Of a stretch of 41,307 nucleotides of DNA, positions 32,472 through 41,307 are shown one piece after another (the stretch's first letter is position 1; every line of letters starts with the position of its first letter). Under the pieces are notes generated by a model. It searched no databases. It had not been told where the DNA came from and was given only the letters and a program-made list of their open reading frames with translations. Source of the stretch: Hysterium pulicare CBS 123377 (lineage: Eukaryota > Ascomycota > Dothideomycetes > Hysteriales > Hysteriaceae); contig AJFK01000610.1 of NCBI GenBank assembly GCA_000467715.1, positions 1-41,307 of the forward strand. Direction: 5' to 3'. Both the position numbers and the translations under genes were made by a program.

Positions 32472-35228
32472 GGTTCTGGCATCGTTGACTTTTGACTTCC
32501 TGGGCAGTGAGGAAGGGTTTGACGATGGAGTTGAAATGCACGTGTCAACTTGGAGGGGCCGCTCTTTCAGTGTTGGTTTTTTGATAGTTGCTTTCCTTCT
32601 TTCTTCTCTCCTTCCATGACTGAGTCCCGTAATTAATTCACGATTGTGTCACATAGGACATCGAACTTCCCTCTTCTTTTGCTCGCATATGACATCTTGA
32701 AAAGTGAACGTCTCCAGCTTCATGGAAAGAGTCCTCTCTTGAATGTACACTAGATAGGCTAAACGGCGCGGTGACGCTGCGGGTGTTGAATGGCCCTTTG
32801 CCCACTAAGAGGGTCTCTCCAGCGACTTCGGCCGCCTTGCTCACTTCCGCTATCTACAAAATTGACGTAGGAGCATCGTGGTCAAGGCATCTTTCTTGGT
32901 GTTTCCGCATGGACAGCCACCTTAACCTGCTAGCGTCGGTGCTTTGCTATTCCGCAAGTCTTGGCAACCCAAAGACATTCGAAACGCCGCCATAACTCCC
33001 CAACAGCCGCGGATTCGCTTGTAGCCAACGTCGTCCTCCCTCATTCGCAACAGCCTCCCTCGCGCCCACTTTCTGCGCTCTTCCTACCTTGCCCTGCGAT
33101 CCGACCCATCTGCTTCATCACCGAATCCGCCAAATGACCCCCAAGGGAACATCCCTCCCAGCGGCCGCCCATCATCGCGTCGGATTCGACCTTGTTACCG
33201 CAAACAACCCGATATACAAACACCGACTGGGGGCATAAGGCTTACCGACACTGTGGGTGAAGCACACACTCTGGACATGTGACGGGCGAAAGGGCCGATC
33301 CGCAGGACACTGCAATTCATGGGAGCTTTATCACCGACTGTCGGAGGGAGACTACTGTGGCAAAATGGCATGAAGTCGGGTCTTCAACTCTGGTCGTGCA
33401 TAACGCTGTTGCAATGGCGGATGACACCTGAAGGAGTGCCCTTGAAAAGACATGTTTCGGTCACGATCCCAATCCCAAAACAACGCAGCTCCTACCGAGG
33501 GGTTTAGGCTACTCTTATCCTCTCCAATCATGATCCACCGAATCACGGAGAGTAGGAAGCGTCATTGATGAAGGCTGTAAGAAATGCACGTTTCTCGAAC
33601 CCCGCTGGACGCTTGTAGTATACTGACAACTCACCCTCCGTAGGTCTCAAGCCTCCCTTCCCCGATTTCTCGCACGCTTCCTCTTCCCCTCTCCCACCGC
33701 CAACGAGTCCTCGAGCTGACAGGGCTGCATCATAGCCAAGACTCCGCCGAATGCGTTATCATTTTGCTCCACCGGGGAGAACTACAGAGCTTCTTTGAGA
33801 GCGTTTACAATGGTTGAACTCAATGACATTTGACAATTGTATCGGAGGTTGGGCTATCGCATCTGCCGCGGAGAAATCGTGATTTGCACAAAGACATCAG
33901 CTGGTGCTGTCCATCCTTGGATTGAGGAGAGCTTGTTTAGCAAAATGCGGTGGCTTGAGAAGCTTCTAGAACCTTGCTCGGAGCCTAACTTAGGGCAAAA
34001 GAGAGACTATCCCGAGCTTGGACGTTACTTCTTGCATTGGGTGGCAATTAATACGTTCCTTTTATGCCGTCATTTTCATTTCGGGAGCACTGCTGTCGAA
34101 ACGCTATCTTCTGGTCATCAAATGATTCGAACTTCCTGGGGTGAAAAGAGATTCCATCAATCACAATATGTCAACTACGCTTTGATAACGCCCAACTCTG
34201 CTTCGGACATAGTGGAATGCGATTGGCGAGCAGGGTGCCTTGCAAGCGAGCTGGGCTAAACCAGTCCGGGCTAGCCGACTCGTAGAATGACCCTTAGTCA
34301 ATCCACGATAACATCCCTCATATAACTCTATCTAGACTTCCAAGTGTGTTGCTCGTTTTCATATGGGGTAGCAATAGCATCAACTGCAAATATTCCTATT
34401 CCATGTGTACCGTGTTGGCTGGTGCGGCGCAATCTTGCAATAGCATGAAGACGATTCATCAAACCTACTTGACGGTTTGCCAACCTTTAGTAGGGCCCTT
34501 TCCCCGTGAGTCAACACAGATGACCTTCCATCTAAGTTAGCTATCTAGGTTTCAGAAATCATATACGCATCTACACCTCATGTCAGCGCATGAACTCTAC
34601 AGTGTTGGGCTAGTTGCTCCGCCCTCCACAATAACATGCACGTCCATATTTTGATTTCGATTTCTCTGGAAGCATTGGTGGAATGTAACGACTTAGCATA
34701 GTTCTAAAAGCGGTCGGCTTCCAGGAAATAGCGATGGAAGGCAAGGGTCTCATTACTTATAGCTGAACCACGGTAGTACCAGCGAAGCTCTTCCGCCATG
34801 TAGAGATCTGAAAAGTTGTGTCACTTGACCGGTCAACTGGCACTGATGACTGCACATACGAAAGTTGACGCTCGAAAACCCTAGTTCGCAATGCGGCGGA
34901 AGGGAATCAAAGCCTTACTTTGTCTCTGAATAGATGGTTGTTGTGTTTCCCGGTCTTCACTGAACCACTCTCAGGCTCACGTGATATGCACGTATCCGCA
35001 CGCCAACGCCCACTTCAATTTCGGCACACTCTGGCTTTTTCCCTTGTCTTTTTCACCTCGCTCTATTACCAGGCTACAGCACTACACGATCGTGAGTAGA
35101 ACAAACCCGCCCGAAATGCTTCTCTCTCTCAAACCAGATACATTTACTAACGCGAACACCAGCTGGTAAAGGCAGCTCCCAGATCAGCCCGCCAAAGTCG
35201 GCATACGCACCTTAGGGCCGACTAAAAC
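32472..35228. other. Intergenic, 2.75 kb between the F-box and SIM-RING genes
   Basis: No gene could be supported. A plus frame at 33837-34259 (140 codons, no ATG start) contains MRWLEKLLEPCSEPNLGQKR but matches nothing known. Other frames are short. The last few hundred bases should include the promoter of the gene starting at 35229. I see no tandem repeats or mobile-element motifs. Confidence 0.45.
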
Positions 35229-36039
35229 ATGAACTCAAGCGACTTCACCACCCAACTCCTCCCATCATTCAGACAGATGAGGACAAGCCCGCAGGTCATT
35301 GGATCTAAACGACATCCCATCGTTATATCGGATGACGAAGACGACGCAAACCATGTCGCGAAGCCAGCGGGCCGTCGTCGCCAACTTCCTCCTCCAGGAA
35401 CTCAGATCGTGGTCATATCCGACGACGAGGATGATGGCGATGACCACAACTCTGCACACGGTAGATTGGCGGGCAATAGTACTGAGAAGGAAAATTCTTC
35501 CCACACATCTAATGATGTGAGCAATCCGTGCTCTCGCTGCCGATCTTCCCTTGATGCGGAACCGATGGTTCATTTCTTCCGTTGCGGCTGCGTATGATGT
35601 CCAATTTCCCTCTCATTTGGAGTTTTCAGCTTACACTCGCAGACAATTTGCAAGGGGTGCGATATGAACGTTCAGACTATTACTGGCAAAGAATGCCCCA
35701 ACCATCCAGATATGAGACGGCAGATCTCCTGTATTCTCTATGGAGACTTCAGTTGCCGTATCTGTTTCATGTCGAAATCGGATTTCAATGACGACGACCT
35801 CACAAACGATCCATCAAAAGATCGTGTGAGCTTATTGTGTGGTATGTCTAAAACAGTCACGGATTCCTCTCCAGACGCTGACCTACTTAGGGCACATGCT
35901 CTGCAGGGACTGTCTTCAAAGACATGCTCGAAATTACGAACGTGGCAAGCCTTTCCCCTGCCCGGAATGCCGGATGCTACACTACAATGAGAGCCAAATT
36001 GTCCGATCTGCTTACGCACATGTCCGAGCTCCTCGCTGA
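35229..36039 (+). CDS. RING-finger protein with tandem SUMO-interaction-like motifs (STUbL-like)
   Basis: Three exons, 35229-35591, 35643-35841 and 35891-36039, give 711 nt and 236 aa. The ATG at 35229 is the first in frame. Two near-identical motifs, PIVISDDEDD (30-39) and IVVISDDEDD (60-69), have the hydrophobic core plus acidic tail of SUMO-interacting motifs. A first zinc module follows: C101-x2-C104-x14-C119-x-C121-x2-C124-x2-C127-x11-C139-x2-H142. Then comes a canonical C3HC4 RING: C159-x2-C162-x24-C187-x-H189-x2-C192-x2-C195-x15-C211-x2-C214. SIMs followed by a C-terminal RING in about 240 aa is the layout of SUMO-targeted ubiquitin ligases such as Slx8/Rfp1, which ubiquitinate SUMO-modified nuclear proteins. 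That role is inference. The C7H module is unusual for them. The last 22 residues after the RING look unstructured, and a shifted frame there encodes a better helix. Confidence 0.88.
35592..35642 (+). other. Intron 1 of the SIM-RING gene (51 nt)
   Basis: It starts GTATGATG and ends CTCGCAG. Removal joins Cys121 to Thr122 in phase 0, restoring the C-x-C-x2-C-x2-C spacing of the first zinc module and removing an immediate in-frame TGA. Confidence 0.8.
35842..35890 (+). other. Intron 2 of the SIM-RING gene (49 nt)
   Basis: It starts GTATGTC and ends CTACTTAG, with CTGAC as a likely branch site. It splits the Gly188 codon, and splicing restores the C-G-H-x2-C-x2-C core of the RING, which strongly supports these borders. 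Confidence 0.88.
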
Positions 36040-36339
36040 TTAGGATTCCGGGTTGGAGTACTAATAGGCGATGGGCCATATGTTGGATAAGAGGCGACAA
36101 AGGGGAGAGGTGGGTGGGTTGGGAGGAGAGTGGAGATGAGATGGACATAACCAATTTGAATGCGCGTTTACGTGAGCTGTAGAATGGACAAGTTATTAGT
36201 TGGGCATAGGCTTTTCTCCTATCATGCCACGTTGGCACTAAACTTGAGACATTTTATCTCTCCATCCGATCTAAATAAGGTTACCATATTCCATCACTCT
36301 CAATAATCTGACGATTACCTCATTCCCTGCTGTCCTCAG
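36040..36339. other. Short gap between the two RING-type loci
   Basis: About 300 bases follow the TGA of the SIM-RING gene. Its 3' end resembles an intron end (AATCTGACGATTACC, then CTGTCCTCAG), just before the degenerate RING frame. I could not find an upstream exon with a start codon here. Confidence 0.5.
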
Positions 36340-36847
36340 GGAAGCGTGCAGACGTTCCTGAGATACCGACCTACGACGAGTTGATGACTCAACTTGAGCT
36401 TCTGCAATGCAACATCTCACATGCACCCTTCAAAAGCGACTCTTCCTCCGTTCGTACGCCTTGTGGACATGACCTCTTCCGCTTCAATCTCGAGAGCTGG
36501 TTCAAGGCGGGCGAAGAGATGTCGAATACTTGTCCTACCTGTCGAACATCCCTTTGGAAGATCGACATCCCTCCATCTACTCTGAGGCGGAAAGGCGTGA
36601 CTTCGTAAATCTTATGGAGGATCCCTGGAGGGTCACTTACCCTATCCCGAGCGTTGGCGGTGCTGCTATCGCAATAGTACACCTCATAAGCCGGTACCCA
36701 GCCGATGAAGAGCCCCTCGATAAGTTGCATAGTACCTTTTCCGGCATGGCTCAGCTAATGGTTGCCACGCACATCGACTCCGAACACCAGGATGATATGG
36801 ACCTCCCTTTTGTCCCGATATCTGTCTGTGGGGATTGTATTTGTTGA
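36340..36847 (+). pseudogene. Degenerate RING-like gene, frameshifted
   Basis: After a 3' splice-like CTGTCCTCAG, the frame reads KRADVPEIPTYDELMTQLEL, then LLQCNISH, VRTPCGHDLFRFNLESWF and SNTCPTCRTSLW. The pair Cys-Gly-His and Cys-Pro-Thr-Cys keeps zinc site 2 of a RING, but the expected C5 and C6 are Phe and Asn, so site 1 is lost. Near 36570 the frame must shift by one base to continue as SEAERRDFVNLMEDPWRVTY through HIDSEHQDDMDLPFVPISVC to a TGA at 36845; otherwise it stops at 36608. No start codon or first exon is visible. It may be a decayed neighbour or duplicate of the SIM-RING type, or a diverged one-zinc RING with one sequencing indel. Confidence 0.5.
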
Positions 36848-38587
36848 CAAGACTGGACTGGGCCCTGGTCATTTGGTGGTTCTGAAGATGGGGACAGGCC
36901 GACCACACGCTCTGAAGACATCATAGCAGGCAGTTCTGATTTGATTTACCGCTATCATGTGGCGCAACACCGATTCTCTCTTTCGCGATTAGTCTCCTTC
37001 TTGTACAGAGTATCCCTTCAGATTATCGAACCGCCCTTTCCATCGCTTGGTCACGTGACATTGTTTGGACTATTCGGACATGACTTCTTGTTCTCTTACA
37101 AGGGGTTTTTCGACGAGCTTAAGGTTTGAGCGAGTACTGCTGCATTTTACTAGGAAAGGACTTGAAGAAAGTTACAACACATATTCAGTCAGACTAATAT
37201 CATTGTAAAGAGTCCCCCAACCACCAGAATTGCAGCATAGTTCTTCACCATCGACGAGCGCTGGGACAAACCCAACATGACATATTTCACGTAATGGCGA
37301 ACGTGGACAGGCTGAATCCTCGGGGGTATTTACATGAAGGTCCAAGTGCTGGCGAACGATGGATCCACTCGAAATGCATTAGCTCCTCCAACATCCGACA
37401 TTCTACCTTAATCTTCCATGCCACAAAGATCCCAGCTTCGTATTGCTGGTCTGCTGAAGACCTCTTGATAGCCCCGCATCATATCGACTACAACGTGGAA
37501 CATGCCTGGCCATTATTATGAAGTCCTCTTACACAGGGTTCGGACACGAAAGAGTATATACATCTTCCTTACGGACACACTTGGGCATGCAGGAGCGAAG
37601 TAGCCGTCAATGCCTGCTTCATGGGTATGGTAGCCAAGTGGACGAAGCATTGTAGGCATACATACAAGTGGCCAGCCCTTCCATGAGACGCAAACATCCA
37701 TCGCGCTGGGCTTGCAGGGGTGGTGGGTTGTGTCTCCTCGTTTTGATGGTACTCGGACAAAATTGCGTAGACAAGGTTCGTTGCTTCGCATCACATTCCT
37801 ATTTCTCTTCTGAAGACATATCCCCAACAACGAAGGTTCAGATGAGGGAATCCCGGACGTGGTTCGGGCTCGGGAGAGAACAAATATCAGATATGGGACC
37901 CTTAAAGTAGACATGGCATGTACCCCGAACGCGCCTTCTTCTTGAATTCGCTAACGAGAATGAGCACCGTTCCATATGGAGTGAGATACTGTAGGCTGCC
38001 TCCGTGACCCGAACGCTTCCTGCTTCCACCGCCTGCATGATCATTGATGAGCTGTTTGGGGGTAAGAAGGATCACTTGGTGGAGTAGGCTAGACGGCACT
38101 CGAAGAATCTCGGAAATGCTGCGAAGACTCCGGTAATGGCTCTGAAATTAGAACACCACTATGGGTTGGGTATGTATTCTGGAAAATAAGTACAATATGA
38201 GTGTCGGTAAGGCGGAAGGGTTCGCTTCATTCCTTGTTCTTGCGCACAAACCTGAATCTTGCTTAAAGGTGGTAGATCATCTACTCAAGAAAAGCCATTT
38301 CTGCCGTAGGAGTATTGTACACCTCATTTATTCGCGCTAAAGGCGTCCGCGGGATGTCAAGCTCCAGACTGATATCGAAGCGCATACTCTTGGGAGCAAC
38401 CATCTCCAAGCGCGTCCAGGCACCCCCACTGCAAGGAAAGAGGTTTCATTAGTCATCTTGATTGTCGTTAAAAAACGTACCATGTTCTTCGAAGGAAAAG
38501 TAGCCAGCGAGCTCTTCGGGACTGGGAATCCAACGTTTGCTAGACCGAAAGTGATGCAATGGATACTTTGAGCAATCGAAATTCTTA
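36848..38587. other. No supportable gene
   Basis: Open but unassigned frames lie at 37294-37521 (+) and 37516-37914 (-). The latter contains MDVCVSWKGWPLVCMPTMLR and GYHTHEAGIDGYFAPACPSV, which look protein-like but match no family I know. No repeats or mobile-element motifs were seen. Confidence 0.35.
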
Positions 38588-38965
38588 TTGGAAAACCCTG
38601 TTGAAATCAGCCATCCGAAGGGTTTATCGAAAAAGCCATCGGAAACATCTATCAAAAGAATATCCCAGCACCGTACTTTTTGGGTTGAAGTATATGATGA
38701 GTCCGCGGTCAATCCTGTTGCTCGCAGACCTACCGCGAAACCAAGTTGGCTGTCGCGCTTGACTTTTCAGCATCCAGCTGCAATCGAATCATTAGTAGAC
38801 AAGAAGGGATGACAGGAATTGGGGCTGAACCTCAAAGCTCAAAACATCCAAACATGGAATGATGGCGTGCACGATGACCATGCAAACGTGTCACTTCTTG
38901 CAGCCCCATACGACAGTGCTGTTTACAAGGTTGGGGCGCGTATAGACCGGCTAATTGATTTGTGA
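38588..38965 (+). pseudogene. Open frame interrupted by one stop, unidentified
   Basis: A single plus-strand frame runs 126 codons with only one internal stop (TGA at 38810-38812) before a final TGA at 38963. It contains HRTFWVEVYDESAVNPVARR and, after the stop, LNLKAQNIQTWNDGVHDDHA and YDSAVYKVGARIDRLIDL. There is no ATG at the start, so it would need an upstream exon. FWVEVYDE recalls the WVEVY motif near the DNA-binding domains of Rad4/XPC, but the rest does not follow that family. The minus strand 38449-38712 is also open. Probably a decayed fragment. Confidence 0.25.
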
Positions 38966-39662
38966 AGTGAGCTGCTTGATTAAGCTATTCCCGCGGAAAC
39001 CGACAAGATAGACGCAGCTACATGTTAAAGGATAGGAAAATTCTCTTCGTTGACATGTTGAAGGATATGAAAAAGTCTCTTGATTTAGATTCACCGGAGT
39101 GTAGCATTGCGCTGCTACGGCAGATACGGCTCCAGCGAATATCGTGTGATTCATCGTTGTCCAGTGAACGTGCAATTCACTGACCAAAAAGTTCGGTCCA
39201 CCTGCGATGGTTGAGTGATGCTCATTGCATCTTGGATGCTTTGGAGCAGATCCGTCCCAATTGCGGACCTCCGAACTCGAAGGACCCATGTTGGCAGCAA
39301 ACGTTCCCGAAGGCGCAAACCAGTTCCGAATGCGCTTTCGCACGAGTAGCAAAGATCGGTTGTTACACTGGAGGTTCTCCTTACCTTATCACCGAGTACT
39401 AAGCTACTGAATAGATGATATCTGATGCATTATGCTACCGAGCTGAAAAAAGTTTCTCAGCATGTGCTGGCACAAAAGGCGGAGATCGTACAATGTCCAT
39501 GTCTTTGGATCTTGGGAGTGTTCGAATTTCCAGCGAGCCATCCTGTGGATAATCATTTAATATGCAGAGAGCGACTATCTAATAGCGCAACCTGCACATC
39601 TTCAATCATTCCGGAGAGATCTGGGAATGGGGATTCCAGTATGCGTTTGTGCAGGTCAGCTT
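38966..39662. other. No supportable gene
   Basis: A minus frame (38951-39352) and short plus frames (39211-39410) are open without motifs. Nothing else was seen. Confidence 0.4.
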
Positions 39663-40151
39663 CTATTGTTCTAATAGGGTGAATTCCACACCAGCAATGG
39701 CTCGAGCAATAACACTGAACTTCGTCTTCTTTACTGGAATGCTGCTTGCTTCAAATAGGGATCTATTATCTTTGGGCAAAGCTTTGCTGAGTCTCTTTGG
39801 GCGTGAAAGGACTTCTGGGTGCCGAGTAAGATGTATGTTCCTGTTCTGAGCTTTCGCATTTCTCGAGAATTCATCTAAGACAAGATCACGGTTCGTAGAG
39901 CTCGCTAGCAATAAGGGACTGGCCGCATTGTCTCGAAACAGCTTCTGAAACTGATCTTCGCTGCTTGTTAAACGAAGGCTATGCCATTGGATCAGCGGTA
40001 AAGTCACTCTCAGAACTTTCCCATGTACCTTACAGCAGTCAGGCAGAGGGCATCCTGCCTGCTTTTCATTGAAAGCGCACAAACTGCCAAGAAAGTATCT
40101 AAGTGGATCAGCCAGTGGTTGAAGCAGGCAAAGCAGAATTGCCACGTTCAC
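39663..40151 (-). CDS. Hypothetical protein, 162 aa
   Basis: A single open frame starts at ATG 40151 and ends at TGA 39663. The N-terminus is hydrophobic (MNVAILLCLLQPLADPLRYF) and might be a signal or anchor. Next comes a Cys-containing segment (EKQAGCPLPDCCKVHGK). The C-terminal half is polar with basic runs (HLTRHPEVLSRPKRLSKALP) and ends VIARAIAGVEFTLLEQ. I do not recognise a family. No introns are needed and the reverse strand is not comparably open, which favours a real or recently intact gene, but length alone does not exclude chance. Confidence 0.38.
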   Translation of the reverse strand: MNVAILLCLLQPLADPLRYFLGSLCAFNEKQAGCPLPDCCKVHGKVLRVTLPLIQWHSLRLTSSEDQFQKLFRDNAASPLLLASSTNRDLVLDEFSRNAKAQNRNIHLTRHPEVLSRPKRLSKALPKDNRSLFEASSIPVKKTKFSVIARAIAGVEFTLLEQ

Positions 40152-41281
40152 AATTGAAAGCTGTTTCCAAATGTAGAATGAGTATGAAGATGACGAATGT
40201 TTTCGGGGTCAAGTATGGACTTCTTGGAAGTGATAGTGTTCCGCAGCAGCCTTTTGAATATAATTCGCTTTGGAATCGAGAGGTGAGAGGTCACCTTGCT
40301 CAACAGTCTTCAAAATCGAAGGGAGGGTAGCCCGGCCTTTCGGCTTGAACGAACGGGTCCAGCAGAACGGACTTGGGCATGGTAAAAGTTATTGGAGAAC
40401 AGGTAACATAGATGCGATGGTGGAAGCGATAAAAAGTACATTGTTGGGGTTGATTGAGGTTGATTGATGCTATGCAACATTATCGCAGGCGTCAAGCTGC
40501 CATATGTGTTGTTGAATTTCCTCGCTCTACGTTCCCGACATGTCCTCCTCCAAGTAGTCCCCACTTCTTTAGATGTAGCGCTCTATATCCAAAAGACTGA
40601 CCTTCTCTCCATACCAACGCTGCAGGCCCTGCACCATCTTCCACATCCCACAAGTTATACCACCTTCTTCAATCATCTTGTCAATTGTCTTGAAGGAACA
40701 ATCCGCAGTAACGTATCACGCCTGACCGCCAACCCCCGTGTATCTAAACTCCTACTACCGAACAGGATAGCACAAAAGATCTTCGAGTCTAGAGGAACCT
40801 CGCGTCATTTTGTGACGATTTAGAGGATTGGGGCATTGAGGTGACGTTAAAGGCAAACGTATGGATTTGGACAATACCTCACCATTCAGAGAACATAGTG
40901 GAAGGGTAGTGGCGGTATGGGGTCGTCGAGGTCTGAATGAGTTGGTTGATAGATTGCGCAAGGAAGTTCAATTGTGGAAAGCGAGGAAGAACCTCAGAAA
41001 AAGACCCTTTCACTCGATAACAGTGCTGGATCTGGGAGTGGTACGGCTCCCTTTAGCAATGCTCTCAGACTGAGTGTCGGCGACGGCGATGGCATGGTGT
41101 GGGAAGCCTCATAGAGGGCATCAGCTCAAAGGGCCCAGTCGAAGCAGATGACTTTGGTGGTACGGGTTCCTGACCGTCAAAGTAGACATGTTCGGGCATC
41201 TGTATGATACTGGAGACTTTTTGCGAGAAGAAGAAGAAAAGTTTAAACAGCTACCTAGGAGTGCTGTTGGACGCAGTGAAA
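40152..41281. other. No supportable gene near the right edge
   Basis: Plus frames at 40464-40823 (119 codons) and 40861-41073 (70 codons from ATG, with RGLNELVDRLRKEVQLWKAR) are open but unassigned. A short segment at 40211-40240 encodes KYGLLGSDSV and resembles part of the gene at 7.4-8.4 kb. The final genes, if any, would be cut by the window edge. Confidence 0.35.
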
Positions 41282-41307
41282 GGGGGGGGGGGGGGGGGGG
41301 GGGGGGG
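41282..41307. repeat. Homopolymer of 26 G at the window end
   Basis: An uninterrupted run of G closes the window. It is not a fungal telomere repeat (TTAGGG). It looks like an assembly or sequencing edge effect, or a genuine homopolymer at which the assembly stopped. Confidence 0.85.

Noticed and set aside
38449-38712. Minus-strand frame (87 codons) with RWIPSPEELAGYFSFEEHGT
   Set aside because: Protein-like, but it overlaps an interrupted plus-strand frame and has no recognised family or splice partner, so strand and reality cannot be decided.

Overview
The window looks like gene-poor nuclear DNA from a filamentous ascomycete (Pezizomycotina; a leotiomycete-like genome is a guess). The evidence is three genes with 49-60 nt spliceosomal introns (one with an exact TACTAAC branch site), an F-box protein with the Cys-rich N-terminus common in ascomycete F-box proteins, relics of Ty1/copia and Tc1/mariner elements, and decayed copies of fungal-only repetitive families. 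There is no operon structure and I recognised no tRNA or rRNA gene.

Only three loci look intact. (1) 7405-8377 (-): two exons, 305 aa, with an uncharacterised N-terminal region and a C-terminal stretch resembling a PB1 fold. (2) 30750-32471 (+): two exons, 553 aa, F-box protein. (3) 35229-36039 (+): three exons, 236 aa, with two SUMO-interaction-like motifs, a C7H zinc module and a textbook C3HC4 RING, the layout of a SUMO-targeted ubiquitin ligase. Just downstream (36340-36847) lies a frameshifted second RING-like gene that keeps only one zinc site.

Most of the rest is decayed. From 4.7 to 19 kb there are minus-strand coding-like stretches broken by frameshifts, mostly unidentified; the recognisable one is an HNH-endonuclease-type protein (18.4-19.0 kb). 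From 19.9 to 24.4 kb there is a cluster of relics: the end of a copia polyprotein with three nonsense codons, a Tc1/mariner transposase, and a member of a repetitive fungal family. A G-rich 21-nt minisatellite sits at 25.1 kb. At 28.1-29.2 kb a fungal PD-(D/E)XK-like open frame appears to lack its nuclease core and carries a 20-nt tandem repeat. Short tandem repeats and hairpins occur at 13.9, 17.1, 17.6 and 29.5 kb. The window ends in a 26-base G run.

No pathway joins the genes. The F-box and SIM-RING proteins would both act in ubiquitin transfer, but they are about 2.8 kb apart and nothing in the sequence shows that they work together. The most interesting item is the SIM-RING gene and its broken neighbour. 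Splice sites were inferred by eye from GT-AG borders and preserved reading frames.
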